64,000 nt of DNA from Agelas oroides (GCA_949130485.1 OX422184.1:25961674-26025673); one strand, 5' to 3'. Positions 45,318 through 57,420 are shown, numbered from the stretch's first letter. The notes: a model not told the origin generated them from the sequence alone. Numbers and translations: made by a program.

Positions 45318-48300
45318 TCACCACCATTGTATTCTGTCGTCACTGGTTTCTGACTTGTACTTCACTGGCAGCCACAGTCTCTTCAATGTGTGGTTGTGTT
45401 TGAGGCTGTTAATGAGCTGGTGAACCCCCTCTTCCCCGACTGAGTCATCACGCAGGGTGAGGGCCTCCAGTGATGTGTTGTGTTGTAACATGTCTGACAG
45501 TGAGGAGGCTCCCTCAACACCAATAGGGTTATGATCCAGGTACAGATGTTTCAGAGTTGAGTTCTTGCAGAGTGCAACTGCCAGTTCCACTGCACCTTCA
45601 CTGCTGATGTGGCAGTCTCGTAAGTTCAACCATGTCAGTGTTTTGTTCTCTACTAACATTTTGACTACTGCAGTTGTTCCCTCCACATGCTCTCCAATGG
45701 GGTTATGATCCAGGTCCAGATGTTTCAGAGTTGAGTTCTTGCAGAGTGCAGCTGCCAGTTCCACTGCACCTTCACTGCTGATGTGGCAGTCTTGCAAATC
45801 CAACTCTGTCAGTGTACACTTGGAGTGGTCTCTGAGTACTGATGCTAAACTGTCCACATTTGCCATGCTAAAGTGAGAGTTTGAAACGTCCAGGTATGTC
45901 AGAGAACTGTTGTGACTGAGTCCAGTGATGATGCTGGTTACACTCTCTGAGGACAAGTTGTTCTGTGGAATGTAAAGGTGTTGAAGTGAGTGACTTGATT
46001 TCAGTAGTTCACACAGTGCCCGACAGTCTGGCACCCCAATCCCAGTGTTGTGCAGTAACAGTTCTTTCACTCCACCGCCACAGAGTGCCTTGATCACCTC
46101 CACAGCACCACCACTGCCTATCGGGTTGTCACTAAGCCAAAGCTCCTCTAACCTGGACATTGATGGTACTGTCTTGGCCAGCAGGTCACAAGCACTCCCA
46201 TCCAGTTGGTTGTAACTCAGGTGTAGCTCTCTCATGTCCTGTAGGATGTGTAGGGAGATGTTTACAAATGACTGTATGCTTTTGGAGGTGAGGCCATTGT
46301 GACTGAAGTAACCATATGAGATGTAGCCCCTGCACTCAGTTCCCCCAGGGGCAGCACATCCCTGGCAAAACAGTTCAAACTTCTCATCATCAATGGAAGA
46401 AACACTGAAGTTCAGTCTCCAGGGGCAGTTGGAATGGGAGATGGCATGGCCTGTCACATAGTAGTCCAGGGGAGTCCAGGAGTAGTGTGATCTGACAACC
46501 ATCTTATTTGAACCCAGAGTTCTGGTAGTCATTGAAATGTCTTTTGCTTCAAACAAAAAGTGGAAATAGTTCAGTTTGGTATCCATCGTAATGTCAGGAG
46601 GTATGTTTGCTAACTTTGTACAACCAGTGATGAATCTCATGGTCATTTTGAAGTGGCCACTCTTAACATGTTCTTGAAACAGTCTTGTCTGCTCATGTGC
46701 AGGGAGTTGTGAGATGTGGACGGCAGCTAAGTATTCTTGTAGTGTCAAGTGGATGAAGTAGTAGGAGGAGGCTCTGCCCTCAGTGTGCAGTTGAGGGACC
46801 TCCTGCATCAGGCCGAGGGGAGTAAACCCAGTGGGAAGGTGGGCTGCAGAGAAAACCAGTTGTTGCCTGTTCAGTATACCCTCATAGGCCATTCTGCACA
46901 GCCCCTGGAATTGCTTGTACACATCTGTGGGGAGGTCACTGAAGGTGGTGACCTTCAACTGCTGTTTGTGGTGCACTGGGTGTGTTGAGAGATGGTCTAC
47001 CAGGGTCTTGAGGGTAAAGGCAGTAAAGAGTTCAGTCATTGTGGTGGGAGGGGGTGACTCGGTGTGTTGGCTCCAGGTGAACACTTCTGCTGCCATCTTT
47101 GCTGTGACGGGTGTGTACATGGCTGCCCTGATGACAGGGATAGAAGAGAGGTAGTCCTCGTACTTGGTAAGCAGGGATGGGTCTGCTTCTACCTCAGTGT
47201 TGCTCAGATACTGCTCTGGTGATGGTAACAGTTTAACATGTCGTGAGATTTCATCTACACATTTCTCTCTGACATACATCTCAGCTGGTGTGGGAAGGTC
47301 GACCCAAAATCCCCTCCAGATATCCTTCTCAGGTGATGTGGAAGTTTCAAACCAATATTCTGAACTGAAGCTATGATAACCAAATCTTGGCACGGTACCA
47401 CCTAAGTGAGTATGAGACTTTGGCAACTCTTCCGAGAGAGCCTCCATTTCATCTGGTGTGGGAGTGTCAAACATAACTGTCCCAGAGGTGCGTCGCATTT
47501 TACTCAAGGGCTTAGATGGCACTTGTGGGCGTATGCTAAACTTTTGCTTGCGTTTACTCAGGAAACTGGGTGTTGATTTTTCCCCATGGACATCACCTGG
47601 GTGTGTGCTAAGCTGGACCTCTTCAGAGGGAACCATACTTGTAGACTCACCAGAGAGGATCTCTTCTTCAAGTCTCATCCTGTGTGTTTCTTTTGGGAAT
47701 GGTTGTTCCTCACTTGATTCGAAGGACTGAAGCTTTTCAGGAAGAACGCCCAATGGAGATTTCTCTCTTTGCGCTTCTCCCATGCTATGAGAGGTGAACT
47801 GTTCTTTCGGGTAATCAACATGTTTCCTGGAAGGAGAGGGGTGACAGATTTTTCCATCAATTGTAATTGTTTCAATTTTATGTTCCATGAAGAAATCACT
47901 GCTGGTAGTTTCAACAGCTTCCTGTAAACAATTTATAAATTGTTTTGGTACAAGCCAAGTGATGGCAATACAGCCTTTTTTTATTTCTCCAGGCTGAAGG
48001 GCATACTCAGGCAGGAGAAATTTGCGGATAAAGACTCTCTTTTTTGTCTCAATGTCTTCCAGGGTGCAGTTTTCCCAGTCAAGTTTAATCTTGGTAACAA
48101 ACTCTCGGAATTCAGTCTCGGGGGGCATTTCACCATTCAGTGGCCAGCAGTTTACAAAAACACACAGCCTGGTGGCCTTTCGAAAGGACTGGAGCTCATC
48201 TTTGTAGGATTCCATCTTGTGTTTGAGGTTTTCAATCCTAAACTTGTTGATGACATGCTCCAAAAGGTCAAAGTTCAGGAAGTTCCAATAGAAAGCCAGC

Positions 48301-51300
48301 TTCGTCCAGAGGTCATCAAATGTTGTTTCTTCATCAATTTTCAGGTTGTCCTGAATGAATTTTTGGTGTAAATATTTTCGAGAAACATTAAGTGACAGAA
48401 AAATGGAGCGAAAGGAATGCACATCCTTGTTAACCCTTCCCTCTAAGAGTGCTTTGTAGGCCTGATCAACAAGATCACTGAAACTTTCTTCTAGCTCCTT
48501 CATTCTTTGTTCAACTGATTGCTCGTCAAGTAAAACTGCAAGGAATAGAGGCATAAAGAAACAAAGTCAACAGCCACACTCTATGTAAGTGAACCTAATG
48601 GTTTAAGTACATCCAACGACACACCACAGTCTCTACATGACCTCAGTTCCCACAGTGATCATTTTTTAGGAGAACTGGTGGAGGGTCACCCTCCAACCCA
48701 AATTCAAACTCAGTAACTTCTCCCGTTTCCTCCAGACCGTCAGCCAGTAGGTCCTTTTCTGTTATGTATTTTAATTGTAGAAGTTTACTCCCCAAAATTG
48801 ACGAGCTTGCTGCTCTCTGTTCTACGAACATGCCAGATGTTGTTTGTTTAGTTGAAACCTGGCTCTGTATGGATATCTTGGATACGGAGATATCTATTCC
48901 TAACTATTCTGTTGTCAGGCTTGACAGAAATAGGCATGGTGGTGGAGTTGCTATGTACATTAGAAATAGTGTATCATATAATGTAGTTTTGTATGGCTCC
49001 ACTGGTCTGGAAGTCATTGTTGTATCATTGTCTAAATGTAATTTTAAATTGTGTTTGTGTGTATTCTATAGACCCCCCTCTTCACCACCTGCTATTTTTG
49101 ATAATTTGTGTGACGTTTTACTCTCTGTTCAGCAGTCATGTTTTTCTAATTTTGTACTACTTGGTGACTTTAATGTTAATTTTTTGGATTCTTCTCACAG
49201 TTTTTATCCTTACCTTTGTGACCTCATGACTAGTTTTTCACTTTCTCAAGTTGTTGACACTCCAACTCATTTTTCTCCCAATGGACGATCTACTCTCATT
49301 GACTTGGTTTTTGTATCTAATTTGCATTCTTTTTCCAACTGCTCTGCGATTCCCCAGTTATCCAACTCGGACCACGTTGGATTGATGGTAACTCTGAAAC
49401 ATCAACATGTGGACTCTATCTCTATTCCACGACGCAGAGTCTGGAGGTACAAGCACGCTGATTTTGACAGGGCCAACGACCTGCTATGTGATATGGACCT
49501 GGACAATATTCTGAACCCTTATGACATACAGATGAGCTGGAAGCATTTCAAATCTGCTTTCCTGGATGTGATGGAGCAGTGCATACCAAGGTCTGTGCTC
49601 CCGGCGAGAAATAACCTACCTTGGCTAACCAAAGAGATTATACAGTTGATCAGGAAGAGAAATCATCATTTCAGGAAAGCTAATCGCAGCGGTGACAGAG
49701 ATGATTACTTGAAGTTCAGGCAAATCAGAAATAGAGTTGTGACAGAACTCAGACTTGCAAAAAGGAGATATTTCGCTAACCTACACCCCCACAAAAAACG
49801 GGAATTCTGGAAAATAGTGAAATCTTTGACACCGAAAGAGAACTCCATTCCAACTCTGTCTAGTGGAAACATTGTTGCAAGTACTAATCCAGAAAAGGCT
49901 TCCCTTCTGAATGTCACATTTACGAACTGCCTCAATTACTCACTTCCTGGATTAAGTGTGGTCGATCTCCCTAAAGCTGTTCCCCATGAATGTCCTGACA
50001 ACCTTTTGTGCACTGAAGATGAAGTTTATGAGCTCTTATGCTCACTTGATCCATCCAAAGCTAATGGTCATGACGACATATCCGCTCGAACGCTAAAGGA
50101 GACTGCTTTGAGCATCACCCCTGCTGTGACTCAACTATTTAATATCTCTATACGACTTGGGGAACTACCAGAAGAGTGGAAAACTGCTCGTGTTACACCT
50201 ATTCCCAAGTCACGTGATCACTCCACTCCTGAAAATTATCGCCCGATATCGTTACTCTCAGTGCTGAGCAAACTCCTCGAAATGCACATTCGAAACCTAC
50301 TAATTGACCATCTTGAGAAGTACTACCCTCTCTCTGCTCATCAGTGGGGATTTACTCAAGGCAAGTCCACAACTGGTGCCCTGCTAGATGCAACTGATCA
50401 ATGGCACAGACAGCTTGACTTGGGCCTAGATATCTGCTGTGTGTTCTTTGACTACAGCAAAGCTTTTGATTCAGTTCCCCACAGACCCCTGTTGCAAAAG
50501 CTGAAAAACACCAATGTTCATCCACATATCCTCAGATGGATCACACACTACCTCAGTAACAGGAGCCAGTATGTGTGTGTGAATGGTTCATCTTCAGATG
50601 TATTACCAGTAATTTCTGGAGTTCCACAAGGGTCAGTTCTCGGGCCACTTCTGTTTATTTTCTACATTAATGACATCACAGTGGTTCCATTGTCAGACAA
50701 CACTATGTCACTCTATGCTGATGACTTAATGCTTTATCGCCCTATTTACTCAGCAACTGATTACCATCTGTTACAAATGGACATTGACAACCTCTGTGTA
50801 TGGTCTGACAATAACCTTCTGAAGTTTAATGGTAGAAAATGTAAATATATGATCATCTCCAGAAGAAAGCAACCCTCCCTCCCCGTTACACCTCTCAAGA
50901 TTAAACAAACATGTATGGAGATGGTGCACTCCTACAAGTACCTTGGAGTCTGGCTTACTTCCACCCTGAATTGGTCTATGCAAGTCAGCGAAATATGCAA
51001 AAAAGCACGACAACAAGTGGGTATACTATACCGAAAGTTCTATCCCTCAGCAAATACGTCATCACTCTTGCAACTGTACCTGGCTTACATCCGTCCACAT
51101 TTGGAGTATGCAGCGCCTGTATGGGACCCCCACCAACAGGGACTTATCAACTCTCTGGAGAGAGTGCAGAAGTTTGCACTTAAGGTGTGCACCAAAAACT
51201 GGAGTTCTGGGTATGAGTCTTTGCTTCAGTCATGCAACCTGCCCACCCTTGCCAGCAGAAGACACTATCTGAAACTGTGCCTCCTCTATCAAGTTATCAA

Positions 51301-51641
51301 TGGACATCTGAATTTCCCTACGGCACCCATTGTACCACGAAACCTGTCCAGATCGCTCAGAAACACCAGTACACTAGCCCTTGAAAGGCCAGTAACACGC
51401 ACGAATGCCCATCAGTCATCATTTTTCCCACATACAATCGCCCTATGGAACAGCTTACCTCCACCTGCACAGAACTGCCAGTCTTTGCATTCTTTTAAAC
51501 AGACTGTATTACGTCATACACTTAATACCTCACCTAATACTTAATACTTAATACTTAGTTATTTAGTTTTCTTTCTGGGTGCATTATTATATTAGCAATT
51601 TGCTATTTATGTACCCTTGCACTATTGCAAAATTGTTATAG

Positions 51642-51685
<44 letters not shown>

Positions 51686-54600
51686 ATCAGAACAATTCGG
51701 TTTATACCTGTGTTTTCCTGTGCTGAATTATGAGGGGGTGTGGTCACAGTGGCAAGTTGTGTGGTTGATGGCATCTCTGGATCTGGAGAAGGAGTGGGGT
51801 GGTCAGAGATAAGGGAGGAGGGAGGATGTTGCTCTGCGTATTGAGGGGATGAGGTCATAGCAGTGGCCAAAGGTGATGGATGCTGAGGACCTGTTTCTGA
51901 TGGAAGATCTAGAGGAACAGGTGTGGATGGGGTAGGGCCAGGTGTGAGTTGAGGTGGTTGTGAGCATGCTTGATGGGTGGTAGGAGGTGTGGCAGTGCCA
52001 GCTGCTTTGGTTGAGGACATAATGCATAATGGTGTGGATATTAGGTTGCTGGTTAGTGAAAGATCACTAATGTTTTGACAGTACTTCTGTTCCAAGTCTG
52101 CAGCTAGCTTTGTTTCACTAATAACACTGCTTCATATTGACTGAAATCATTAATTTTACAGTGATGCTACTGATTTGTGAAAGCAGAATAAGTCCATGCA
52201 TGTTAATTACGCAGCTGCTTAACTTGCACACTCAAACCTGGGCGAGAGAGTTTTTGATCGCTTGCAGTATAAAAACGGTTTGCAAGCGATCAAAAACTGG
52301 AGGCAGGAACGGCCTGGGAACGAGGCTATAAAAATGGAGGGGGAAGGCGTGGGCGAAAGAGTCACGTGCGTGATGTCTGGTAGATGTGAGGGTAGACATG
52401 AGGGGGGGCGGTGCCCGACGAAGAATCTCGAGGTCCTTCTTATAATATCTTGTCCAAGAACTTGTAACTGTAACATTCGAAAGCGTCAGTACAGCTTGTT
52501 GTTTGGTAGACTGACCAATGCAAACTTTGTGAGTTACAACAATCAGGCACCGCCCCCTCACATCTACCCTCATGTCTACCTGACGTCACGCATGTGACTC
52601 CTTCTCCCAGGCCTCGTTTTTGAATACTGCAAGCGATCAAAAACTGGAGGCGGGAACAGCCTGGGAACAATGCTAAGTCATCACCGTCTTCTTTGTTCTG
52701 TGAGCTGCTTTTATCCATGCATAGTTCCGTATTTTAGTAAGTGGAACGGGGCGGAATGTTCCACAATCATTCCAGCCTGTTTTGGGTTTTAGTGATGACC
52801 AATTACTAGCTTCCAACCTCCTCTGAAATGGATATACTACATGAGCTCAGATATGGTCTTCTGTCCCTAAACATCACCTTTTGCTACAGGTGGCATACCT
52901 GTGTATTGTGGTGTGGGAGGGGGCGTGGTCAATGGATGTGAGTTAGGCGATGTTTCAAGAGGACTGGAGTCACCGATGAGAGGGAAAGTACCTGGAGAAA
53001 TGGAAAATTCATGTACCTTAAAATTTTGAACTGTGTGTTTAGCAAGGTGCCCTAGTTTCACCTACCTTCCTGTGTGTCCACCATTAATGGTTGTGGGGTG
53101 GGTAGCACCTGCTCAGGTACTGTAGAAGGAGGAGGAACAGGACTCTCAGGCTGGCTGTCAGATGTACCATTGTCCACTACAATTTCCTCCATCACACAGT
53201 GCTTTCTTTCCAGAACACTGGCCAACTGAGTTGCTCCCACACTTCGGCTCCTGAGAGCATCTGTAAGCGTCTTCCAGCTGGTGTTGTCACTGGTAATCAA
53301 CCAAGTCTTGAGCATCTCCAGGAGCTGATCTCTGGGGTCAGTGAACTGTGTTCTGATCCTGTCTAATGTCCCAATCCTCACTTTGAGCTGCAGCCCAAGG
53401 TGGTACCATTGTGCAGACACATCCAGAACCTCCTCCATCACTTGACCAAGATCATCCAAGGTCAATTTGCTTCCTGAAATGTCAAGAAAAGATATGTGTC
53501 TTTAATCTCGTTCAGCTGCGAAAGGAACAGCAATGCCATGCGCAGCTGCTGGGCAAACTTCCGTGATTCTACGTTCCCAGGTTTGGTGATCTGGAACGAG
53601 ACTATGCACGCCAAGAAAACGTGGAGTATAGCCTCGTTCCCAGGCTCCCCCGGAACGTGAATTGTATATGCATGGAGAGCCTGGTATCTTTTCTCACATG
53701 ATCATGACATAATTGAAATAGGACCAGAGTTTTTAGAACCGAAAGGCAATGTTTTGAGAAGAGAAAGGTATCATTTAAGATGTTGTTCAACCAACTATTC
53801 AACACTTGGTGTGTATAATATTCACCCCCTGATATCTAGATACATGTAGTAAGTTGCCCGCTATCTTCGTTCTTTTTCCTGTTCTGAGTCTCAGGTGAAC
53901 CCACATGCAATTAAAGTCTTCTACCTCTGTTCTACCTTTGACGGTGCTCATGTGAGAAAAAATACCAGGCTATCTCCGCTGCACAACTTAATGTTCACAT
54001 TCCGGAGCGGAGGAGCCTGGGAACGAGGCTATGTGGAGTACGAACAGTTTACCACGTTCGTGGCTATCATGCAGCTGTTGGCGAACTACTCACATGTGAA
54101 AACAGAACCGAAGAATGCTGTAGGCACGTACTGTAGCAGTAAAGACAGATGGTTTATCGGACACTGAGCGGAAAGTTGTCACACGTTTGCCATTGAGTCA
54201 CCAAGTCGCCGTCTCGCACGAAATAACTAGCTAGCTGTGCTGTGAAACTGTGTGTACAAAAATGTGCTGACCATATAGTGATTATCTGTTGCAAACTATA
54301 TTTCGTTTTTTTTTTGTTTTCGTGGTTTACGCAAACCATGAAAATATTTTAGACAATGACAATTTCCAGATCTACGGTACATTAGAATAACCACTCACCA
54401 ACAGGCCCTGGGTTTAGTACATTAAAATAACCACTTATACATTAAGGAACTACACTCACCAACAGGTCCCGGGTTCGTCTCTATGTCCCCACTCATCAGT
54501 AGCAGTAGAAGCACCACAACCCCCACCACCCTCCTCCCCAGACCAGTGGGAACAGTGAGAGCTGGGCTGAGGGAAACATGACGGACACTGGAGATATACG

Positions 54601-54925
54601 ACAAACATTTGATATTCCCTCTGTTCTGGAGGACCATGGCTGGTAGCACATTGTTGAGGGATGGTAGTACAAGAGGGGTGTGGCTGCAGTTCATGCGAGA
54701 TAGGGGACCTTGGTTGATGGGGTTCATACGGCAGGTGGTTGTTAGCTGCGCATGTTCGGTTGCTAGCTCCAACATGGGTAGCATGAGAAGACACACGCCC
54801 CAAATAAGCGCGTGGGCGGAGGTCACATGACACGGCTGGCAGTGGCGGTAGTTGTACTGCCGTTGCTTTAGGTATGCCTTCATGGCGTTGGTCTGAAATT
54901 TTCGGTTCTCAGTACCGCTCGGCAT
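45318..54925 (-). CDS. NLR-like receptor 2: 2A motif, Death domain, LRRs
   Basis: Exons: 54925-54460 (leader ending in a 2A motif), 53473-53066 (Death domain, LDVSAQWYHLGLQLKVRIGT), 52991-52899 (Pro/Thr linker), about 52120-51708 (tail of a second Death domain, SETKLAADLEQKYC, plus linker), 48535-45318 (conserved module FYWNFLNFDLLEHVINKF; NACHT C-terminal-like YYFIHLTLQEYLAAVHISQL; LRRs). Junction phases match those of gene 1. The linker differs and there is an extra LRR pair (near 45600-45750). No Walker A is seen. The 5' part of the ~52.1 kb exon has a stop in frame, and skipping it (52899 to 48535) keeps phase, so it may be a relic. The leader is conserved with gene 1 at protein level (GVCLLMLPMLELATEHAQLT versus VCVLMLPMLGLVDEHVQLT). 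Start again lies directly after CTCCAG. Confidence 0.85.
48700..51683 (+). mobile_element. Non-LTR retrotransposon (CR1/Jockey-like)
   Basis: An almost complete LINE with one long ORF (48764-51544, 926 codons) and a poly(A) tail of about 42 A (51642-51683). The 5' end is uncertain, probably truncated: no ORF1 and no clear target duplication was found. It is inserted in the intron of NLR-like gene 2 between the ~51.7 kb and 48.5 kb exons, antisense to that gene; gene 1 lacks it at the same intron, so it arrived after the two genes separated. Confidence 0.9.
48764..51544 (+). CDS. LINE ORF2: AP endonuclease and reverse transcriptase
   Basis: The N-terminal ~230 residues are an apurinic endonuclease-like domain (FNCRSLLPKIDELAALCST, CLVETWL, LLGDFNVNF, SNSDHVG). 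A reverse transcriptase follows with PKSRDHSTPENYRPISLLSV, FDYSKAFDSVPH, GVPQGSVLGPLLFIFYINDI and the catalytic YADDLMLY, then a C-terminal region (AYIRPHLEYAAPVWDPH). No RNase H domain was seen. The frame is uninterrupted, which suggests a young insertion. The endonuclease would nick the target and the RT copy the RNA by target-primed reverse transcription. Clade is inferred from architecture; the poly(A) tail is unlike typical CR1. Confidence 0.92.
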   Translation: MYFNCRSLLPKIDELAALCSTNMPDVVCLVETWLCMDILDTEISIPNYSVVRLDRNRHGGGVAMYIRNSVSYNVVLYGSTGLEVIVVSLSKCNFKLCLCVFYRPPSSPPAIFDNLCDVLLSVQQSCFSNFVLLGDFNVNFLDSSHSFYPYLCDLMTSFSLSQVVDTPTHFSPNGRSTLIDLVFVSNLHSFSNCSAIPQLSNSDHVGLMVTLKHQHVDSISIPRRRVWRYKHADFDRANDLLCDMDLDNILNPYDIQMSWKHFKSAFLDVMEQCIPRSVLPARNNLPWLTKEIIQLIRKRNHHFRKANRSGDRDDYLKFRQIRNRVVTELRLAKRRYFANLHPHKKREFWKIVKSLTPKENSIPTLSSGNIVASTNPEKASLLNVTFTNCLNYSLPGLSVVDLPKAVPHECPDNLLCTEDEVYELLCSLDPSKANGHDDISARTLKETALSITPAVTQLFNISIRLGELPEEWKTARVTPIPKSRDHSTPENYRPISLLSVLSKLLEMHIRNLLIDHLEKYYPLSAHQWGFTQGKSTTGALLDATDQWHRQLDLGLDICCVFFDYSKAFDSVPHRPLLQKLKNTNVHPHILRWITHYLSNRSQYVCVNGSSSDVLPVISGVPQGSVLGPLLFIFYINDITVVPLSDNTMSLYADDLMLYRPIYSATDYHLLQMDIDNLCVWSDNNLLKFNGRKCKYMIISRRKQPSLPVTPLKIKQTCMEMVHSYKYLGVWLTSTLNWSMQVSEICKKARQQVGILYRKFYPSANTSSLLQLYLAYIRPHLEYAAPVWDPHQQGLINSLERVQKFALKVCTKNWSSGYESLLQSCNLPTLASRRHYLKLCLLYQVINGHLNFPTAPIVPRNLSRSLRNTSTLALERPVTRTNAHQSSFFPHTIALWNSLPPPAQNCQSLHSFKQTVLRHTLNTSPNT
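52220..52680. mobile_element. Nested TAGCCTCG-family foldback
   Basis: Two inverted layers. gtttttgatcgcttgcagta / gcaagcgatcaaaaactgga occurs at 52250-52300 and again near 52630. A longer arm at 52330-52420 (agatgtgagggtagacatga, ggcggtgcc) pairs with 52540-52600 (ggcaccgcc, tcacatctaccctcatgtct). Ends read ggcctgggaacgaggcta and gcctgggaacaatgcta. Intron of NLR-like gene 2. Confidence 0.65.
53629..54032. mobile_element. 404 bp MITE, TAGCCTCG family
   Basis: Starts tagcctcgttcccaggctcc and ends ggagcctgggaacgaggcta. Flanks are cgtggagta (53620-53628) and tgtggagta (54033-54041), a 9 bp target duplication with one change. Inserted in the intron between the 2A exon and the Death-domain exon of NLR-like gene 2. 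Confidence 0.88.
54393..54482 (-). repeat. Duplicated NPGP-donor segment
   Basis: actcaccaacaggccctggg (54393-54412) repeats the exon end at 54454-54473 (actcaccaacaggtcccggg) with two differences. On the minus strand both copies encode N-P-G-P-V-G followed by GTGAGTG. The second copy lies in the intron about 60 bp downstream. Confidence 0.8.
54464..54487 (-). other. 2A ribosome-skipping motif, gene 2
   Basis: Codons D-I-E-T-N-P-G-P after a run of hydrophobic residues (VVGVVVLLLLLMSG). It fits the 2A consensus. The exon ends two codons later (GTT G|GTGAGT at 54460), so skipping would occur at the exon boundary and the released chain starts with Pro-Val-Gly and the Death domain of the next exon. 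Confidence 0.8.
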
Positions 54926-54959
54926 CTGGAGGGAGACAAAGGGAACAGCCATAATGAAC

Positions 54960-55406
54960 TAAACTGATCTGAACTAATCTATAAGTAAGGACGCGCGTAC
55001 TGGAGTTAAGCTAGCCTGGTCTTCGAGTCGTTATCTTCTCCGGGATTTGCGCACTAACCTCCTCTGAGGGAACGAGGCTGACTGCTAGTGGTGAGCAAAT
55101 GTGGGCGTAACTGTCCCAATGTTTACTCTGTGTGGGCGTAACCGTCCCAATGTTTGCTCTGTGTGGGCGTGGCTTGTACTTTAGTCTCTAACCTAACCCC
55201 ACCCAGGCAGAATCTAGCTATTTGTACGGTGGCCGAGAAGGGTTCCTGCTTCTTACGACTGTTCCAGACGACTTTACAGAACTGTCTAAGGTCTGCAAAA
55301 TGGTACCAACAGTTGAGTAGCTGGACAAAACTGGTGATCAGGTCACAACCAGGAGAGATATTACAGTGGGCACGAGACTGAGAGAGGTCCTTTCAGAGAC
55401 TCGGCA
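54960..55406. other. Upstream of NLR-like gene 2
   Basis: Contains a short tandem tgtgggcgtaacYgtcccaatgt (55099-55170) and the first copy of an 85 bp block (gtaccaacagttgagtagct...) repeated at 55455-55540. No exon recognised; a promoter or 5' UTR exon of the gene may lie here. Confidence 0.4.
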
Positions 55407-55947
55407 GCATTCAACTTCAGTGGCAGTACTAGGACTGAGCCATTTTGTGGGTATGTGGGTACCAACAGTTGAGTAGCTTGACAAAACTGGTGATCAGGTC
55501 ACAACCAGGAGAGATATTACACGAGACTAGACTGAGAAAGGTGGGGTCCCTCCAGAGAGCAGCATTCAACCCCAGTGGCAGTGCTAGGACTGAGCCATTT
55601 TGTGGGAATGTCCCCATAGGTTCTCTCCTTTGACTTTGGTTGAAACAGTTTGATTTCCACTTGCTTGTTGCTTCCCAAGTGCCTCTCCTTACGTGGAAGA
55701 TTGACCTTTGGTCTAAACGGTCTTGGAGGTAAAATACTTTTTATATTGGTGCTTTTCATCTCCAGTGTTCGCTCTCCACGGGACATGCTTAGTTTCCTGA
55801 CGTCCTCCTTCCGCCCTCTCAAACCTGAGGTAGACACTGTGGCACTAGAGGCTGCAATGGCAGTAGCCGAGAATGCTGGAGTCACCAAGTGAGTTGTGTA
55901 CACATAAAAGCAGACAATTCCATATTTTGATCGTTACCACATTCAAA

Positions 55948-56262
55948 GCACTGTAGCATGGAACTGCTAAAAGCTGTGTACACACTGCATTCACTTCTGC
56001 ACAGCACATGTAAGCCCTAGCCACTACACTGTAGCATGGAACTGCTAAAAGCTGTGTACACACTGCATTCACTTCTGCACAGCACATGTAAGCCCTAGCC
56101 GCTACACTGTAGCATGGAACTGCTAAAAGCTGTGTACACACTGCATTCACTTCTGCACAGCACATGTAAGCCCTAGCCGCTACACTGTAGCATGGAAATG
56201 CTAAAAGCTGTGTACACACTGCATTCACTTCTACACAGCACATGTAAGCCCTAGCCGCTACA
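55948..56262. repeat. 78 bp tandem repeat, copy B
   Basis: Four units equivalent to those at 16766-17079, with cttctgcacag in place of cttctacacag in three units. Confidence 0.9.
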
Positions 56263-56285
56263 GCAGTTTGGTAACACTTACACTT

Positions 56286-56601
56286 AGTCTCGTGCCCACG
56301 CGCGCCTCCCAGCGAGAAACGGTCTGGTGAACGAAGTTGAATTTCTTGGGCTTATTCCCCAAAGGTGGTAATGACCAATGAGATTGCGAGATCGGTAATT
56401 ATTACTTAGCACTTCCCTTACAACGGTAAAATTTGTTCATTTCTATTCGAATGTCCGTACCTTTTTTGAGCAGGTTGGCAGCAAAAGTTTTGAACGTTGC
56501 TAGGTTACATTGTTACAAAAGTGTGCGCTAGCCCAAGAAATTCGACTTGGTTCACCAGACCGTTTCTCCTTGTGAGAGGGTGCAGTCTGGGGACGAGACT
56601 A
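56286..56601. mobile_element. MITE with TAGTCTCGTGCCCA ends, copy B
   Basis: Same insertion as 17108-17394, so it predates the A/B duplication. Copy B has an extra ~35 bp (ttttttgagcaggttggcag...) and is followed by about 40 bp that repeats main-gene intron sequence (cgtatggaacagaataatgt). Confidence 0.75.
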
Positions 56602-56959
56602 GGTAACACTATGGAACTACGGAACAGAATAATGTTCCAGGTCCTCTCAGAGCTGCCGTATGGAACAGAATAATGTTCGAGTTGTTCTCAGCAGTGATGG
56701 ACTTGTGTTGAATCTGTGAGTTGAGTGTCCAATGTGTTGCTCCACCCAGGATGCAGTCAGCATTGGATCTGCCGATGGCTATGCGCTACCGTAACCTTCA
56801 AAAGACGTACAAGCAACATGTGGGTGTGTTCCAGTCGGGCATTCATGGTCTAGGGCTGTACTGCATTAGGGAGATTGAGCCTGGAGAGATGGTGATTGAA
56901 TATGCTGGCACTGTCATCCGATCTGTGCTAACTGACAAGCGGGGAAAACTTTGAGAGCA

Positions 56960-57066
<107 letters not shown>

Positions 57067-57420
57067 TGTGTGTGGATGTGTGTATGTGTGGGTGGATACA
57101 TGTCAGTTGAGAATTCTGTCTGTCCATTTCTCCAGGGTATTGGATGTTACATGTTCCACATCAACTCAGATGAAGTGGTGGACGCAACCATGTCAGGCAA
57201 CGAGGCTAGATTCATCAACCACGCCTGTGAGGTGAGCGTGGGGAGGGCCTGGATGGTCAGTCATCAGCCTGTCTGTCTTAACATATCAGTATATTGGTAG
57301 ACAAACCAGTCCAAGTGCACATTTGCCATTTATGAGTATGACAACAAACTTGGAATTTCCAGTATTTGTGCAGTAGATGAAAAACCGGTAGACAAAATTG
57401 GATTAGACGAAACAGCGGTA

